Assembly (NCBI GenBank): GCA_033763695.1 | Contig: JANRKB010000026.1 | Coordinates: forward strand, 3,484 to 67,483 | From: JANRKB01 sp033763695 | Lineage (GTDB): Bacteria > Planctomycetota > Phycisphaerae > Phycisphaerales > UBA1924 | Length of the DNA: 64,000 nt | Direction: 5' to 3' | Shown: positions 1 to 7,932 of the stretch, one piece after another | Position numbering within the stretch: position 1 is the first letter of the stretch | Layout of the letters: every line of letters starts with the position of its first letter | The notes under the pieces: model-generated | What the model was told of the DNA's origin: nothing | What the model saw: the letters and a program-made list of their open reading frames with translations, nothing else | Database searches by the model: none | Translations under genes and position numbers: made by a program

Positions 1-134
1 GAGTCGAGCACGGGCTTGATGCCCAAGATGCCCGCGCCGACGCTGACGGAGGAAATGCACGCGAAGAACAGCGCGAGCGCCAGTTGCCCGGGGCGGCGTT
101 TCATCCTGCCTGCAAACTGCCAGAACTCGCGCAT
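1..134 (-). CDS. ABC transporter, N-terminal fragment (cut by window edge)
   Basis: This is an open frame starting at an ATG at 134 and running off the left edge. The 44 visible residues begin MREFWQFAGRMKRRPGQLAL and continue into a hydrophobic helix (LALALFFACISSVSVGAGIL) followed by a GIKPVLD-like stretch. This pattern is typical of the first transmembrane helix of MsbA-type exporters, in which permease and ATPase are fused. The ATPase part lies outside the window, so the family is inferred from the N-terminus only. The gene is preceded by T-rich direct repeats and by the terminator of the upstream minus-strand transcript. Confidence 0.55.
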   Translation of the reverse strand, partial: MREFWQFAGRMKRRPGQLALALFFACISSVSVGAGILGIKPVLD

Positions 135-201
135 CTCGAGAAGTATTGGTGGCGCGAGGGGTGAACGCCAGCAGAAACCGTGCGGTCCGCGCGAGTGGGT
201 C

Positions 202-242
202 AAAAAAACAACGTCGCGCCAAAAACAATCTCGCGCCAAAAA
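202..242. repeat. Short direct repeats of TCGCGCCAAAAA upstream of the ABC transporter gene
   Basis: TCGCGCCAAAAA occurs at 214-225 and again at 231-242, 17 bp apart. A related A7 run at 202-208 lies ahead of them. On the coding strand of the ABC gene these read as TTTTTGGCGCGA boxes. They lie about 70-110 bp upstream of its start, so they could be an upstream promoter or regulator-binding array. The function is inferred. Confidence 0.4.
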
Positions 243-270
243 ACCGGGCCCTCGGTGGTGGCCGAGGGCC
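238..270 (-). terminator. Intrinsic terminator on the minus strand
   Basis: GGCCCTCGG (247-255) pairs with CCGAGGGCC (262-270) around a 6-nt loop. On the minus strand the stem is followed by CGGTTTTTT. It would end minus-strand transcription coming from mraZ before the ABC transporter promoter. Confidence 0.7.
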
Positions 271-708
271 GGCAATGGCGACGGGCGTTGGCCTGGTGGG
301 TGAAGCCCGGCGCCTGATGGTGGCGTGAACGCGAACGAAGAACGCGCAGACTGCGGCGGAGACGCAACCGCATCGGAAGAAAGCGCCAGGCCGCTGGTGG
401 TCGGCCCGGCGTTGCTCGTGGGTGTCTGAGGCGTTGATCCCCCGCCGCACAGCCGGGTTCCTTCGCGTCGCGTCCTTGCGACGGCTCGGGAGTGGATCAA
501 GACGTCTCGGTGCGTCGAGTCCTTTCTCGGTCGACACCCGCGTACACACTTTTCGGGCGCGAGCCGGAGGCGAGTCGTGCTCGCCGAGGGACATCGCGCC
601 CATGAACCATTGCAATCAATCGTCGCTTGAACCATTCGTCCGTCGTGCGTGGCCGCACGGCGTGCGCTGCGAGCGTGGCGTCTGCCGCCTTGGGTCAGTA
701 CCGCCGCG
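271..708. other. Gap with no recognisable gene downstream of mraZ
   Basis: No credible coding frame was found on either strand. The stretch contains small hairpins, for example CGTCGC/GCGACG near 466-484 and GTCGA/TCGAC near 517-534, but no match to an RNA family I can name. The methyltransferase gene rsmH, which usually follows mraZ, is absent here. Confidence 0.4.
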
Positions 709-1170
709 TCATTCCTTCGTGTTCCGCTTGGACTCGATGCGTTCGACCAGTCGCGGCAAGGTCGTGAATCGCTCGGGGAGCGAGGCCTTCCACGTCGCCC
801 GATCGCGCACCTCGAGGCGATTGCGCGCACCAATTACCACGACTTCCGTACCCAGACCCACAAGTTCGAGATGTTCGCGCGGCAGGATCACACGACCGGC
901 CGAGTCCATCTCCAGCCGCGCGACCAGGCCGTAGAAATCCGCATCCAGGTTGGCTTCGTCCGCTCCGGGCGTGAGCGAGTGCGGCGCTTGCTCGGAGAGT
1001 TGGGTGAAGCGCCCTTCCGTGTAGAGCCGGAGCATCCGACCCTCGGACCACGGCACACAGAACCACGCGGCCCCATCGCGCTCGGGCACCCACTGACTGC
1101 GATACTTCGCGGGGATCGCGAGGCGACCCTTCGCGTCGATCGTCAGTTCGGCAAAGCCCGTGAAGAGCAC
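709..1170 (-). CDS. mraZ: MraZ, transcriptional regulator of the division and cell wall cluster
   Basis: MraZ is an AbrB-like DNA-binding protein that in other bacteria represses its own dcw operon. The 153-residue product has the two characteristic tandem half-domains, each with the DxxGR signature: IDAKGRLAIPAKYR at about residues 11-24 and MDSAGRVILPREHLE at about 88-102. The length matches the family (about 140-155). The start is a GTG at 1170 preceded by a GGGGGCGG ribosome-binding stretch. The usual downstream genes (rsmH, ftsL, ftsI) are missing: the next minus-strand gene is an ABC transporter more than 500 bp away. The cell wall genes murC, murB and ddl lie 30 kb away in this window. 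Confidence 0.93.
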   Translation of the reverse strand: MLFTGFAELTIDAKGRLAIPAKYRSQWVPERDGAAWFCVPWSEGRMLRLYTEGRFTQLSEQAPHSLTPGADEANLDADFYGLVARLEMDSAGRVILPREHLELVGLGTEVVVIGARNRLEVRDRATWKASLPERFTTLPRLVERIESKRNTKE

Positions 1171-1569
1171 GACCGCCCCCGGAGAACGATGTCGTCAACG
1201 TGCCGCGTCCCGCCACCGAAGTCAGGGCCGCCTGGGCGATTGACTGGACGATTGAGGCATGCGGCTCGGGAGTTGTGCCGTCCTGGCACCGATCCCCACG
1301 CCGCTGGATGTGGCGTCCTGCCGTCATCCCGCCCCCACCGCACAAGAGAAGCCCACGAACCACCAACCCCCACATCCGGGTGCGAAACCCGGACGCCGAC
1401 GAGCAGCCATGCCGTCGGACTGAAAGACTGCTCTGGGGCGTCCTTGCCCCACTTGGCCCATCCTTTGGGCCGAGCGATGGGATTGTCCTCCACATCGCCC
1501 CACTTTGCAACACCCAGAGCGTCAGTTTCGACACATTTCGCGCAAGAGATGACGCGCACGCGCAGCGCG

Positions 1570-1695
1570 GTGTGGAAATGTTGAAAACTCGCGAGTTGTC
1601 CACACGAGCAGACACCGTTCGTGGAAACGTGAAAGGTGTGTGTTTGGATTCGGCTTCTCACACAACTGCATTGCTTCCGCGGAAGCGTGTGGAGT
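1570..1695. promoter_or_regulatory. Cluster of DnaA-box-like sequences
   Basis: The spacer between mraZ and the divergent flavin reductase holds TTGTCCACA at 1596-1604 (one mismatch to TTATCCACA). It also holds inverse copies of weaker boxes: TGTGGAAA at 1571-1578, GTGGAAA at 1621-1627 and GTGTGGAG at 1688-1695. The spacing is irregular and there is no AT-rich unwinding stretch. They could be DnaA titration or regulatory sites. An origin is not supported by the neighbouring genes. Confidence 0.3.
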
Positions 1696-1742
1696 GTGGG
1701 TGATGAACGACCGAGAAAGACGTTTGGAGAACGAGAGCAACC

Positions 1743-2249
1743 GTGGAGGGTGCGTCGTTGCCAGAGGATCGTTCCCATATCGCGCCGTTGACCGCCGCCA
1801 TGCGCGACGCGGTTGTCTGCGCACTTGGTCAGGTCCCGGCCGCATCGTTCCTGATGACGTCATGCTTTGAAGGCAAACGCGCCGGCGTGGTCGTGCGCTT
1901 TGTGCAGACCTGCGGGCTTGAGCCGCTGCTGGTGAGCGTCGCGCTGCGGCGTGGTCACTGGATTGAACCGATCATCCGCGACAGTCGCTGCTTCGGTCTG
2001 CATCTGATTGATGCGGAGGATCGCCTGCTGCTTCGCAAGTTTGATGCGGACGCGAAGCGCGAGGCGGCGGATCCGTTTGATTGTCTGCCGCTGGAGACGC
2101 TGGTGAGTTCCTCGCCGGCGCCGACACGGGCCCGCGTGTCGATCGACTGCGAAGTGGTGCGGCACTTTGATCTGGAAGCGGACCACTCGCTGTATGTCGG
2201 ACACATTCTCGCGGCCAAGTCGCGGGTTGTGACGCCGCCGGGGAAGTGA
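1743..2249 (+). CDS. Flavin reductase-like FMN-binding protein
   Basis: The 168-residue product resembles the flavin reductase split-barrel family, which binds FMN and reduces it with NAD(P)H or acts as the reductase half of a two-component monooxygenase. The conserved course is visible: VCALGQVPAASFLMTSCFEGKRAGVVVRFVQTC near the N-terminus, PLLVSVALRRGHW in the flavin-contacting strand, SRCFGLHLI, and a C-terminal DHSLYVGHI stretch matching the usual DH.l.iGev motif. The GTG at 1743 is used as start. An ATG at 1800 would also leave the core domain intact. It stands alone, so its electron acceptor is unknown. Confidence 0.8.
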   Translation: MEGASLPEDRSHIAPLTAAMRDAVVCALGQVPAASFLMTSCFEGKRAGVVVRFVQTCGLEPLLVSVALRRGHWIEPIIRDSRCFGLHLIDAEDRLLLRKFDADAKREAADPFDCLPLETLVSSSPAPTRARVSIDCEVVRHFDLEADHSLYVGHILAAKSRVVTPPGK

Positions 2250-2361
2250 TGCGAAGTTCGTCTTCGACGCGCCCCCAGGCGCGAATCGCCGGTGGTTTCG
2301 TTCCGCGCCATCGAAGTTCGTTCTGAGACACTCGCTGCTCCCAGCATCGTCTGCCCAAAGA

Positions 2362-2389
2362 CATCGAAGTCGCAGAGCCGACTTCGATG
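2362..2389. other. Perfect 10-bp inverted repeat in the pseudopilin upstream region
   Basis: CATCGAAGTC (2362-2371) and GACTTCGATG (2380-2389) form a perfect stem with an 8-nt loop, 113 bp after the flavin reductase stop. There is no T-run, so a factor-independent terminator is unlikely. It could be an operator or an mRNA hairpin. The remaining spacer from 2250 to 2721 shows no gene. A small hairpin at 2698-2712 (TCCTT/AAGGA) overlaps the ribosome-binding site of the first pseudopilin. Confidence 0.35.
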
Positions 2390-2721
2390 GCACGGCAGCG
2401 CGTTACGCGGACGTTCACACGCGGCAGCAACCGATCGGACGGCGTTGCAGGCGGCACAGTCGCGCCAGTTGCGGGTCGAGACGACGCCAAACGTGAAGCG
2501 ACGGGCAGTTCTAAACGAAACTTGGAGTGCCGACGGGTGCGGGGCATGTGCCTCCGACCCCGACGCTGATCGGTCTGTTGCCCGTCGTCGCGCGGGCGAG
2601 GGCGGGCACGATCGGGCGGCATCGCGGTGGAGCGGTGTCGGGCGCGTTGCGTGGGTTGGGCGGAATGGCATGACGCCGTCGCCCCCGTTTGGTCCGGTCC
2701 TTTCCGGAAGGAGTGTTTCGC

Positions 2722-3165
2722 ATGAACGTTCGTCGCACGGCCAAGAAGGCCTTCACGCTGGTCGAAATCCTCATCGTCGTCGTGATCCTCGGCATTCTCG
2801 CCGCGATCGTGGTGCCCCAGTTCACCAACGCCACGCAGGATGCCCAGGGCGGCAACCTGAAGGCGCAGCTCGACACGCTCAACAACCAGGTTGAGCTCTT
2901 CCGCGCTCGCACCAACGCCTACCCCGACTTCGCCACCGATGGCTGGACCAAGATGATCTCGGGCGGCTACATCAAGACCTCGCCCAAGAACCCCGTCAAC
3001 GGCAGCTCGACCTTCGGGTCGTCCGCCACGGACGGTTGGTACTGGCACGCGGCCACCAACACCCTCTGCGCCACCAACTTCAACAACGACAAGAACGACA
3101 CGACCAACGACGCGGACGGCGTCTACGGCTCGATCACCGTCGGCCGCCAGAAGGACCCGAGCTAA
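2722..3165 (+). CDS. Type II pseudopilin, GspG-like (first of pair)
   Basis: This is a 147-residue prepilin with a short basic leader (MNVRRTAKKA), cleavage expected between Ala10 and Phe11, and FTLVEILIVVVILG with the invariant Glu at mature position 5, followed by a continuous hydrophobic helix to about residue 32. The remainder (PYPDF, KNPVNG, WYWHAATN) resembles the short globular domain of GspG-like major pseudopilins. The start at 2722 is chosen because GGAAGGAG lies 7 bp upstream. A longer in-frame start would place extra residues before the leader. It is probably processed by a prepilin peptidase and assembled into an envelope-spanning pseudopilus. No secretion ATPase or secretin is present in this window. 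Confidence 0.88.
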   Translation: MNVRRTAKKAFTLVEILIVVVILGILAAIVVPQFTNATQDAQGGNLKAQLDTLNNQVELFRARTNAYPDFATDGWTKMISGGYIKTSPKNPVNGSSTFGSSATDGWYWHAATNTLCATNFNNDKNDTTNDADGVYGSITVGRQKDPS

Positions 3166-3225
3166 CACAGCTTGATTTCACCGCCCGGTCCCTTTGCGGG
3201 GGCCGGACGGCTTTCGCGTGAGAGC

Positions 3226-3254
3226 GGCCCGGTTCACCGCCGGGCCTTGTTTTT
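3226..3254 (+). terminator. Intrinsic terminator or attenuator between the two pseudopilin genes
   Basis: GGCCCGG (3226-3232) pairs with CCGGGCC (3240-3246) and is followed by TTGTTTTT (3247-3254). The T-run merges directly into the TTTTGGAG ribosome-binding region of the next gene, so the stem lies within the leader of the second pseudopilin. It probably reduces downstream expression relative to the first pilin, as seen in pilin operons where the major subunit is made in excess. That role is inferred. Confidence 0.7.
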
Positions 3255-3267
3255 GGAGTGGCTATCC

Positions 3268-3696
3268 ATGCGTTCTGTTCGCCAATCCGGCTTCACGCTC
3301 GTCGAAATCCTGATCGTTGTGGTCATCCTCGGCGTGCTATCCGCGATCGTGGTGCCGCAGTTCGCACGCGCGACCGGTGATGCACAGATGGTGGGCACGG
3401 TGGATCAGCTCGTGAAGCTGCGGCGTGCACTCGCGGTCTACTACGTGCGTGAGAACAGCCGCTTCCCGACGGTCGAAGCCGGCAACGGCACCTGGGGTTC
3501 GCTTCTCGGCGGCCACTACATGCGCAACCCGCCGTCGAACGTGTGGGTGGGCGGCGACAACGCCCGCGTGATCACGATCGGCACGGGGCCTGACAGCGGT
3601 TATCACACCGACTACGGCTGGATCTACAACCCCGCGACCGGCGACGTGTGGGCCGCCGGGTACGACGCCAACGACAATCCCTTCCCCAAGCCGTAA
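3268..3696 (+). CDS. Type II pseudopilin, GspG-like (second of pair)
   Basis: The 142-residue product has the leader MRSVRQSG, the consensus Gly8/Phe9 cleavage site and FTLVEILIVVVILG with Glu at +5. Its helix is nearly identical to that of the preceding gene, indicating an ancient duplication, while the globular parts differ (YYVRENSRFPTVEAG, WGSLLGGHYMRNPP, DYGWIYNPATGDVWA). The ATG at 3268 follows TTGGAGTGG. The last residues, YDANDNPFPKP, resemble the acidic calcium-binding tail region of GspG proteins. It is probably co-transcribed with the upstream gene but separated from it by a terminator-like stem. Confidence 0.87.
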   Translation: MRSVRQSGFTLVEILIVVVILGVLSAIVVPQFARATGDAQMVGTVDQLVKLRRALAVYYVRENSRFPTVEAGNGTWGSLLGGHYMRNPPSNVWVGGDNARVITIGTGPDSGYHTDYGWIYNPATGDVWAAGYDANDNPFPKP

Positions 3697-3844
3697 GCCT
3701 GAGCCGATCGGTCCGAAAACGCGATCCGCGGCTCAATCGTGGGATCGAACGGACCGATGCTGACCGAGACGTCGTCATCGCGAGGCGAGGGCGGCGCACA
3801 GGGTGGGACGCACGCAGACACACCAAGCTTGGGGCCACACGCAC

Positions 3845-4330
3845 ATGAACGCCAACACGAACAACGATTCGCCCGCGACCCGCCACCCGACGCAGCGCAC
3901 ACTGCAGATGTCATACACCAATGGCGCGCTGACGGCGATCGCGCTGCTGCTGGGTGTGGTGGCGTTCCAAAACGCGGGGCTGAGCGGCGTCAGCACGGCG
4001 CATGCACAGGAACCCGCCCCACTGGCGCTGGGCGGCGACGACAGCGACACCAGCGGCCGCATCAGTGCGGCGGAGCAGCGCAAGCAGATCATCGCAGAAC
4101 TGCGCGCGCTGCAGAGCAAGGTCGAGCGCGTCGAGCAGATCATGAACAAGGGCATGAATGTCAAGGTGGTTGACATGCCCGAGATGAAGCTGCCGCAGGA
4201 ACTTCGCAAGGCGTTGCAGGCGCAGGCGAACGGTGCCGCGGCACCGGAAACCGGCGTGCGCGTGTCGCCCAACTCGGGCGTGACGCCGGCGTCGGGTGCG
4301 GCAGCCAACCCCAACGTCGGCCCGCGATAA
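3845..4330 (+). CDS. Hypothetical membrane-anchored protein of the pseudopilin cluster
   Basis: Not recognised. From the ATG at 3845 the product has 161 residues: a polar N-terminus, one hydrophobic segment (ALTAIALLLGVVAF, about residues 29-42), an AHA signal-peptidase-like site, then a short amphipathic coiled-coil stretch (SAAEQRKQIIAELRALQSKVERVEQIM) and a Pro/Ala/Gly-rich tail. The start could be the upstream GTG at 3803 or the ATG at 3908. It sits between pseudopilin genes in the same direction, so a role as an accessory or scaffold of the pseudopilus is possible but unproven. Confidence 0.65.
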   Translation: MNANTNNDSPATRHPTQRTLQMSYTNGALTAIALLLGVVAFQNAGLSGVSTAHAQEPAPLALGGDDSDTSGRISAAEQRKQIIAELRALQSKVERVEQIMNKGMNVKVVDMPEMKLPQELRKALQAQANGAAAPETGVRVSPNSGVTPASGAAANPNVGPR

Positions 4331-4381
4331 CAGCGATTGACGGCAACGGATCACGTGGCACGGGATCAGCAAGGAACAGTC

Positions 4382-4933
4382 ATGCGGGTGCGTCAGGCCT
4401 ACACGCTGGTTGAACTGCTGGTCGTGATCGTGATCATGGGGATCGCGGGCGCGCTGGTCATCCCGTCGATGGGGCAGACCGGCGTCTTGCGCGTCCAGGC
4501 CGCGGTTCGCACCGTGGTCTCTGATCTGACGTTCGCCCAATCCGACGGCTTGGCGTATCAGCGCGGGCGTGCGGTCGTGTTTGACCTGACAAAGAACTCG
4601 TACACCATCGTCGATATCCGCGGCACCACGATCGATGCGACGCTCAATGCCGTGCAGACCACCGTGATCAACGGCGGCCAGTTCGGCGACGCGCGCATCA
4701 CCAAGGCCGACTTCGGCGGTTCACAGACGCTGATCTTCGACGAGATGGGCGGCCCGGTGACGACGGCGGGCGGCAACACGCCCGCGGCCGACGGCATCAT
4801 CGAGATCACCGGCTCGGATCAGCTCTTCCGCATCACCGTCGAGGGATACACCGGACGCATCACCACGGAGCGGGTGGACACGACCACGACCAGCGGCGGT
4901 GGCAGCGGCGGTGGCGGCGGTTCAGGAACTTGA
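4382..4933 (+). CDS. Type II pseudopilin, GspH-like
   Basis: The 183-residue product begins MRVRQA and is followed by YTLVELLVVIVIMG, with Tyr at +1 instead of Phe and the invariant Glu at +5. The region after the helix (VRTVVSDLTFAQSDGLAYQRGRAVVFDL) matches the GspH/FimT domain of minor pseudopilins. The C-terminus is a Thr/Gly/Ser-rich tail of about 20 residues, probably flexible. The start at 4382 follows AAGGAA. It probably acts as a minor tip subunit together with the two GspG-like proteins upstream. Confidence 0.85.
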   Translation: MRVRQAYTLVELLVVIVIMGIAGALVIPSMGQTGVLRVQAAVRTVVSDLTFAQSDGLAYQRGRAVVFDLTKNSYTIVDIRGTTIDATLNAVQTTVINGGQFGDARITKADFGGSQTLIFDEMGGPVTTAGGNTPAADGIIEITGSDQLFRITVEGYTGRITTERVDTTTTSGGGSGGGGGSGT

Positions 4934-4953
4934 AGAAGGATGAGACCAGCAGC

Positions 4954-5178
4954 ATGAGCCGCGTTCATCGAAAGATCACTCGACGCCGCTGGGTCAGCCA
5001 TGGCCTGGCGCTCACGCTTGCGCTGGGTCTGCTGCTGTGGGTCAAGCTCCGACTGGTCACAAACGTGACGCGCACGGCATATGCCGAGCCTGAGAAGAAG
5101 CACGTACAGCCCAAGGCCGGCGAGGAGAAGCCGGAGAAGCCTGGGGCGAACGCCGTTGAGAAGAACGCCAAGCACTAA
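4954..5178 (+). CDS. Small single-pass membrane protein
   Basis: This 74-residue protein is not recognised. It has a basic N-terminus (MSRVHRKITRRRW), one transmembrane helix (GLALTLALGLLLWVKL) and a Lys/Glu/Pro-rich tail (KHVQPKAGEEKPEKPG). The ATG at 4954 has GAAGGATGAG upstream, and an in-frame TTG at 4930 would overlap the previous stop. It is the last gene of the plus-strand pseudopilin cluster and is followed at once by a hairpin with a T-run. It could be a small assembly partner. Confidence 0.6.
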   Translation: MSRVHRKITRRRWVSHGLALTLALGLLLWVKLRLVTNVTRTAYAEPEKKHVQPKAGEEKPEKPGANAVEKNAKH

Positions 5179-5183
5179 GACGA

Positions 5184-5307
5184 TTCACCAGCGAAAGACG
5201 GTCGGCGCCGAGGTGGCCCGCACCTCCGGGGCGGGCCGTTTTGCCAAGAAAACCAGAGATATCTGGCCCGGCTCGGAGATCCGGGCCACCAAAGGCACGC
5301 CCGAGTG
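5184..5307 (-). repeat. Dispersed structured repeat R, copy 1 (also a terminator on the plus strand)
   Basis: Read on the minus strand this segment closely matches 59137-59263 read on the plus strand, including long identical blocks such as AACGGCCCGCCCCGGAGGTG and GGCCACCTCGG. It contains a hairpin GGCCCGG/CCGGGCC (5275-5281 with 5291-5297) and a second one GGCCCGC/GCGGGCC (5215-5221 with 5231-5237). On the plus strand the second is followed by GTTTT and can end the pseudopilin transcript. An alternative stem GAGGTG/CACCTC overlaps the second hairpin. Confidence 0.75.
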
Positions 5308-5465
5308 GCAGTGGTGATCCGCATGAGACGCTGCAGGCGCGGCGAACCGCGTCGATGCTGCAGCGGGGCCGGCGCAGGGACGCAACAGAAGCCCTCGCTG
5401 GCGCTTCGGGCTCGTCAATCCAGAGACGATCACATGCGGCGGGCTCGTCAGAGCGCGGCTGTTCG

Positions 5466-6743
5466 TTACGGCAAGGCCGCGCGCTCATCGGGCTCAGTGA
5501 GACACGCGAGCGCGATCTCCGTCTCAATCTCACGATCAAAGACTTCCGGCGAGAAGCGCAGCGCATTGGCGCGGATGCGGGGGTCATCGGCTGCCGGGCA
5601 GCGATCGATCGCGCCGAGAAGCCCATCGGGCGTTGGATCATCGAAGAACGAGCCGCTGACGCCGTCGAGCACGGTGTCGAGCGCGCCGCCGGCGCGGCGG
5701 GCGACAACAGGCGTGCCGCAGCCCTGGGCTTCGATGGCGACGATGCCGAAGTCTTCGACCTGAGGAAACAGGAACAGACGCGCACGGCGATAGTGGTCGC
5801 GCAGGGCTTCATCGCTGATGCGCCCGGTGAATGACACGCTCGGCCCGGCCATGGCGCGGAGCTTGTCCATCTGGCTGCCCGCGCCGACCACAACGAGCCG
5901 CGCCCCTCGCTTGTTTGCCGCCTGAATCGCGAGGTCTGTGCGCTTGTAAGGCTCGAGCGCACCGGCGATGAGCCAGAAGTCTTCACGCGTGGTGCCGGGA
6001 TCGGGCGTGTAGAAGTCCGTGCGTCCCATGGGCGCGACGATGGTGGACTCGCGGCCAAAGCACCGGCGCACTTCGGCTTGAATGAAGCGCGAGAGCGAGA
6101 CGTAGCGCGTGACGTTGTTGCGGGTGGCGTAATCCCAGCGGCGGAAGCGCCCGCCCATCACCTTGAGCCCGACGCCGATGAGCGGGTTGTTGCTGGAATA
6201 CGCGTCGGTCTGTGACCAGACGTATCGCGCGGGCGCGAGGCAATAGCACAGATGCGGCACGACACCGCCGCTGGTGTTGCCTGCGCTCGCTCGCGGCGGC
6301 GTCCGGATTCCCTTGACGGCTGACGAGCTGACGGAGACAAGCAGGTCGATCGGCTGCCGCGCGTGAAGGTCGGCGAGTGCACGGCTCAACTGCCCCACTG
6401 CCGTGGGAAACAACGGCAGCAGCCAGCGGCGAAGTTTGCCCGACGCGCCGGGGAGTTTGCCGACACCCGAGACGACGCGCGGCAGGCTGTCGAGCGTCGG
6501 CGTGAGTTTGCGGCCATCGCTGAACATGGTCAGGATTGCCGCCACCTCGCCACCCTGACGCTGCACCACGCGGGCGATGGCATCGAGTACGGCCTCGCCG
6601 CCGCGATAGCCGCACAGCCAGTCGTGGGCCAAGACGACCCGCGGCGGGCGGCCCAGACGTTGGGCCAGCGTCGCGAGCGACGGCGTCTGGCCCGGGTCGG
6701 GCGTGACTTCGCGGCGTTGGTCGGCATCTACAGTTGCAGCCAT
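5466..6743 (-). CDS. Glycosyltransferase, family 4 type (GT-B)
   Basis: The 425-residue product is a two-domain GT-B enzyme that would transfer a sugar from an NDP-sugar, probably for surface polysaccharide or glycolipid. The N-terminal domain starts RVVLAHDWLCGYRGGE, typical of the acceptor-binding half. The C-terminal donor-binding half has LIAGALEPYKRTDLAIQA, VVVGAGSQMDKL, VSFTGRISDE and the E-x7-E signature EDFGIVAIEAQGCGTPVVA at about residue 330. The start at 6743 shares the CATG with the divergent amidohydrolase, and a GTG at 6767 is also possible. No other polysaccharide genes are adjacent. Confidence 0.87.
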   Translation of the reverse strand: MAATVDADQRREVTPDPGQTPSLATLAQRLGRPPRVVLAHDWLCGYRGGEAVLDAIARVVQRQGGEVAAILTMFSDGRKLTPTLDSLPRVVSGVGKLPGASGKLRRWLLPLFPTAVGQLSRALADLHARQPIDLLVSVSSSAVKGIRTPPRASAGNTSGGVVPHLCYCLAPARYVWSQTDAYSSNNPLIGVGLKVMGGRFRRWDYATRNNVTRYVSLSRFIQAEVRRCFGRESTIVAPMGRTDFYTPDPGTTREDFWLIAGALEPYKRTDLAIQAANKRGARLVVVGAGSQMDKLRAMAGPSVSFTGRISDEALRDHYRRARLFLFPQVEDFGIVAIEAQGCGTPVVARRAGGALDTVLDGVSGSFFDDPTPDGLLGAIDRCPAADDPRIRANALRFSPEVFDREIETEIALACLTEPDERAALP

Positions 6744-7932
6744 GGCAGTTCCAGACGATTCGTCCACAGGTCAGGCCCATTCAGCCGGTCGCGGCGTTCC
6801 GACTGCGCCGGGTTCGCGCGCCGTCGTTTCGGCGGCCAACCGCTTCGGGTTGGATTATCGCGCCGAGGCCGCCCGCATGGGCCCGCCCGTGGTCCCCATC
6901 ATTGACGCCCACACGCACATTCATGGGAAATCCGCAACTCCAATCTACAAGGAAGCGGCGCGGGCGTTTGGCGTCCACATGACCTTCAGCCAGACGCGGC
7001 TTGATGACATCGACAACGTCCGCAATGTCTTGGGCGACAGTGTTCGATTCATCGCCATCCCGGCGTTTGCCAAGCCCGATCGGGCGCACGCGTTCGGCCC
7101 GGGCTACGTCGATGACATCACCGAGTTTCACAAGCAGGGCGCGCGGATGGTGAAGCTGTGGAACGCGCCGCGCCTGCGTGACTGGTTCACCGGCCCGGAT
7201 CGGGCGGACTATGTGGAGCTGGATGGCAAGTGGCGTGTGAAGGCCGCGGAACGCGCGAGCGAACTGGGCATGATGCTCATGGCGCATGTCGCGGACCCGG
7301 ACACATGGTTCAACTCGCGCTACAGCGACGCGAGCAAATACGGCACGAAGATGGACCACTATCGCGGGCTGCGTGTCATGCTCAAGCGATTCACGCAGCC
7401 GTGGATGGTGGCGCACATGGGCGGCTGGCCCGAAGACCTGAACTTCCTCGACAGCCTGCTCGAAGAGTTTCCGCACTTGAACCTGGACACCAGCGCGACC
7501 AAGTGGATCCTGCGTGAACTGAGCAAGCACCCGGCGGATCGGACGCGGGCATTCTTCCAGCGCTGGCAGGGGCGACTGATCTTCGGCTCAGACATTGTCA
7601 CGATGGATGAGCATGTCACGCCGCGTCCGCCGGCGGAGCCGGGGAAGTATGTCAGCCCGATGGCGGATCTGGCCGACAGCCCTGAGGCGGCGTTCGATCT
7701 GTACGCGAGTCGCTACTACGCGCTGCGGGTGATGTTTGAGGGCAAGGGCGATCGCGAGTCGCCGATCGCGGACCCGGACCTAAAGATGGTCGAACCGACC
7801 AAGTTCACGGACATGAGCGCCCCGACGCTGCGCGGGCTGGAGTTCACACGCGAGATGCTGCGCGTGCTCTATGCCGGGCCGCGCGAAGGACATGTGATCA
7901 ACCGTTGGTATCAGGCGCACGGCGTGGCGTGA
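6742..7932 (+). CDS. Amidohydrolase family metal-dependent hydrolase (amidohydrolase-2 type)
   Basis: The 396-residue product is a TIM-barrel hydrolase. The metal-binding HxH lies in IIDAHTHIHG (about residue 54), further His ligands in LMAHVADP and WMVAHMGGWPED, and the acidic catalytic position in RLIFGSDIV. Such proteins hydrolyse or decarboxylate small cyclic or aromatic substrates; the substrate here cannot be told. The start is uncertain: the ATG at 6742 overlaps the start codon of the divergent glycosyltransferase, while an ATG at 6877 has GAGG 8 bp upstream but removes about 45 residues. The spacer 7933-8198 contains no gene. Confidence 0.85.
   Translation: MAVPDDSSTGQAHSAGRGVPTAPGSRAVVSAANRFGLDYRAEAARMGPPVVPIIDAHTHIHGKSATPIYKEAARAFGVHMTFSQTRLDDIDNVRNVLGDSVRFIAIPAFAKPDRAHAFGPGYVDDITEFHKQGARMVKLWNAPRLRDWFTGPDRADYVELDGKWRVKAAERASELGMMLMAHVADPDTWFNSRYSDASKYGTKMDHYRGLRVMLKRFTQPWMVAHMGGWPEDLNFLDSLLEEFPHLNLDTSATKWILRELSKHPADRTRAFFQRWQGRLIFGSDIVTMDEHVTPRPPAEPGKYVSPMADLADSPEAAFDLYASRYYALRVMFEGKGDRESPIADPDLKMVEPTKFTDMSAPTLRGLEFTREMLRVLYAGPREGHVINRWYQAHGVA

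Noticed and set aside
1447..1502. MraZ-binding TGGG repeats upstream of mraZ
   Set aside because: A few TGGG-like words occur at about 9-10 bp spacing but lie roughly 280-330 bp from the start and are irregular, so they are not convincing.
695..1615. Long minus-strand frame overlapping mraZ
   Set aside because: It is the mraZ region in another frame with Arg/Ser-rich composition; mraZ is clearly the real gene.
1570..1695. Chromosomal origin of replication
   Set aside because: DnaA-box-like sites are present, but dnaA, dnaN and an AT-rich unwinding region are not, and the boxes are weak.
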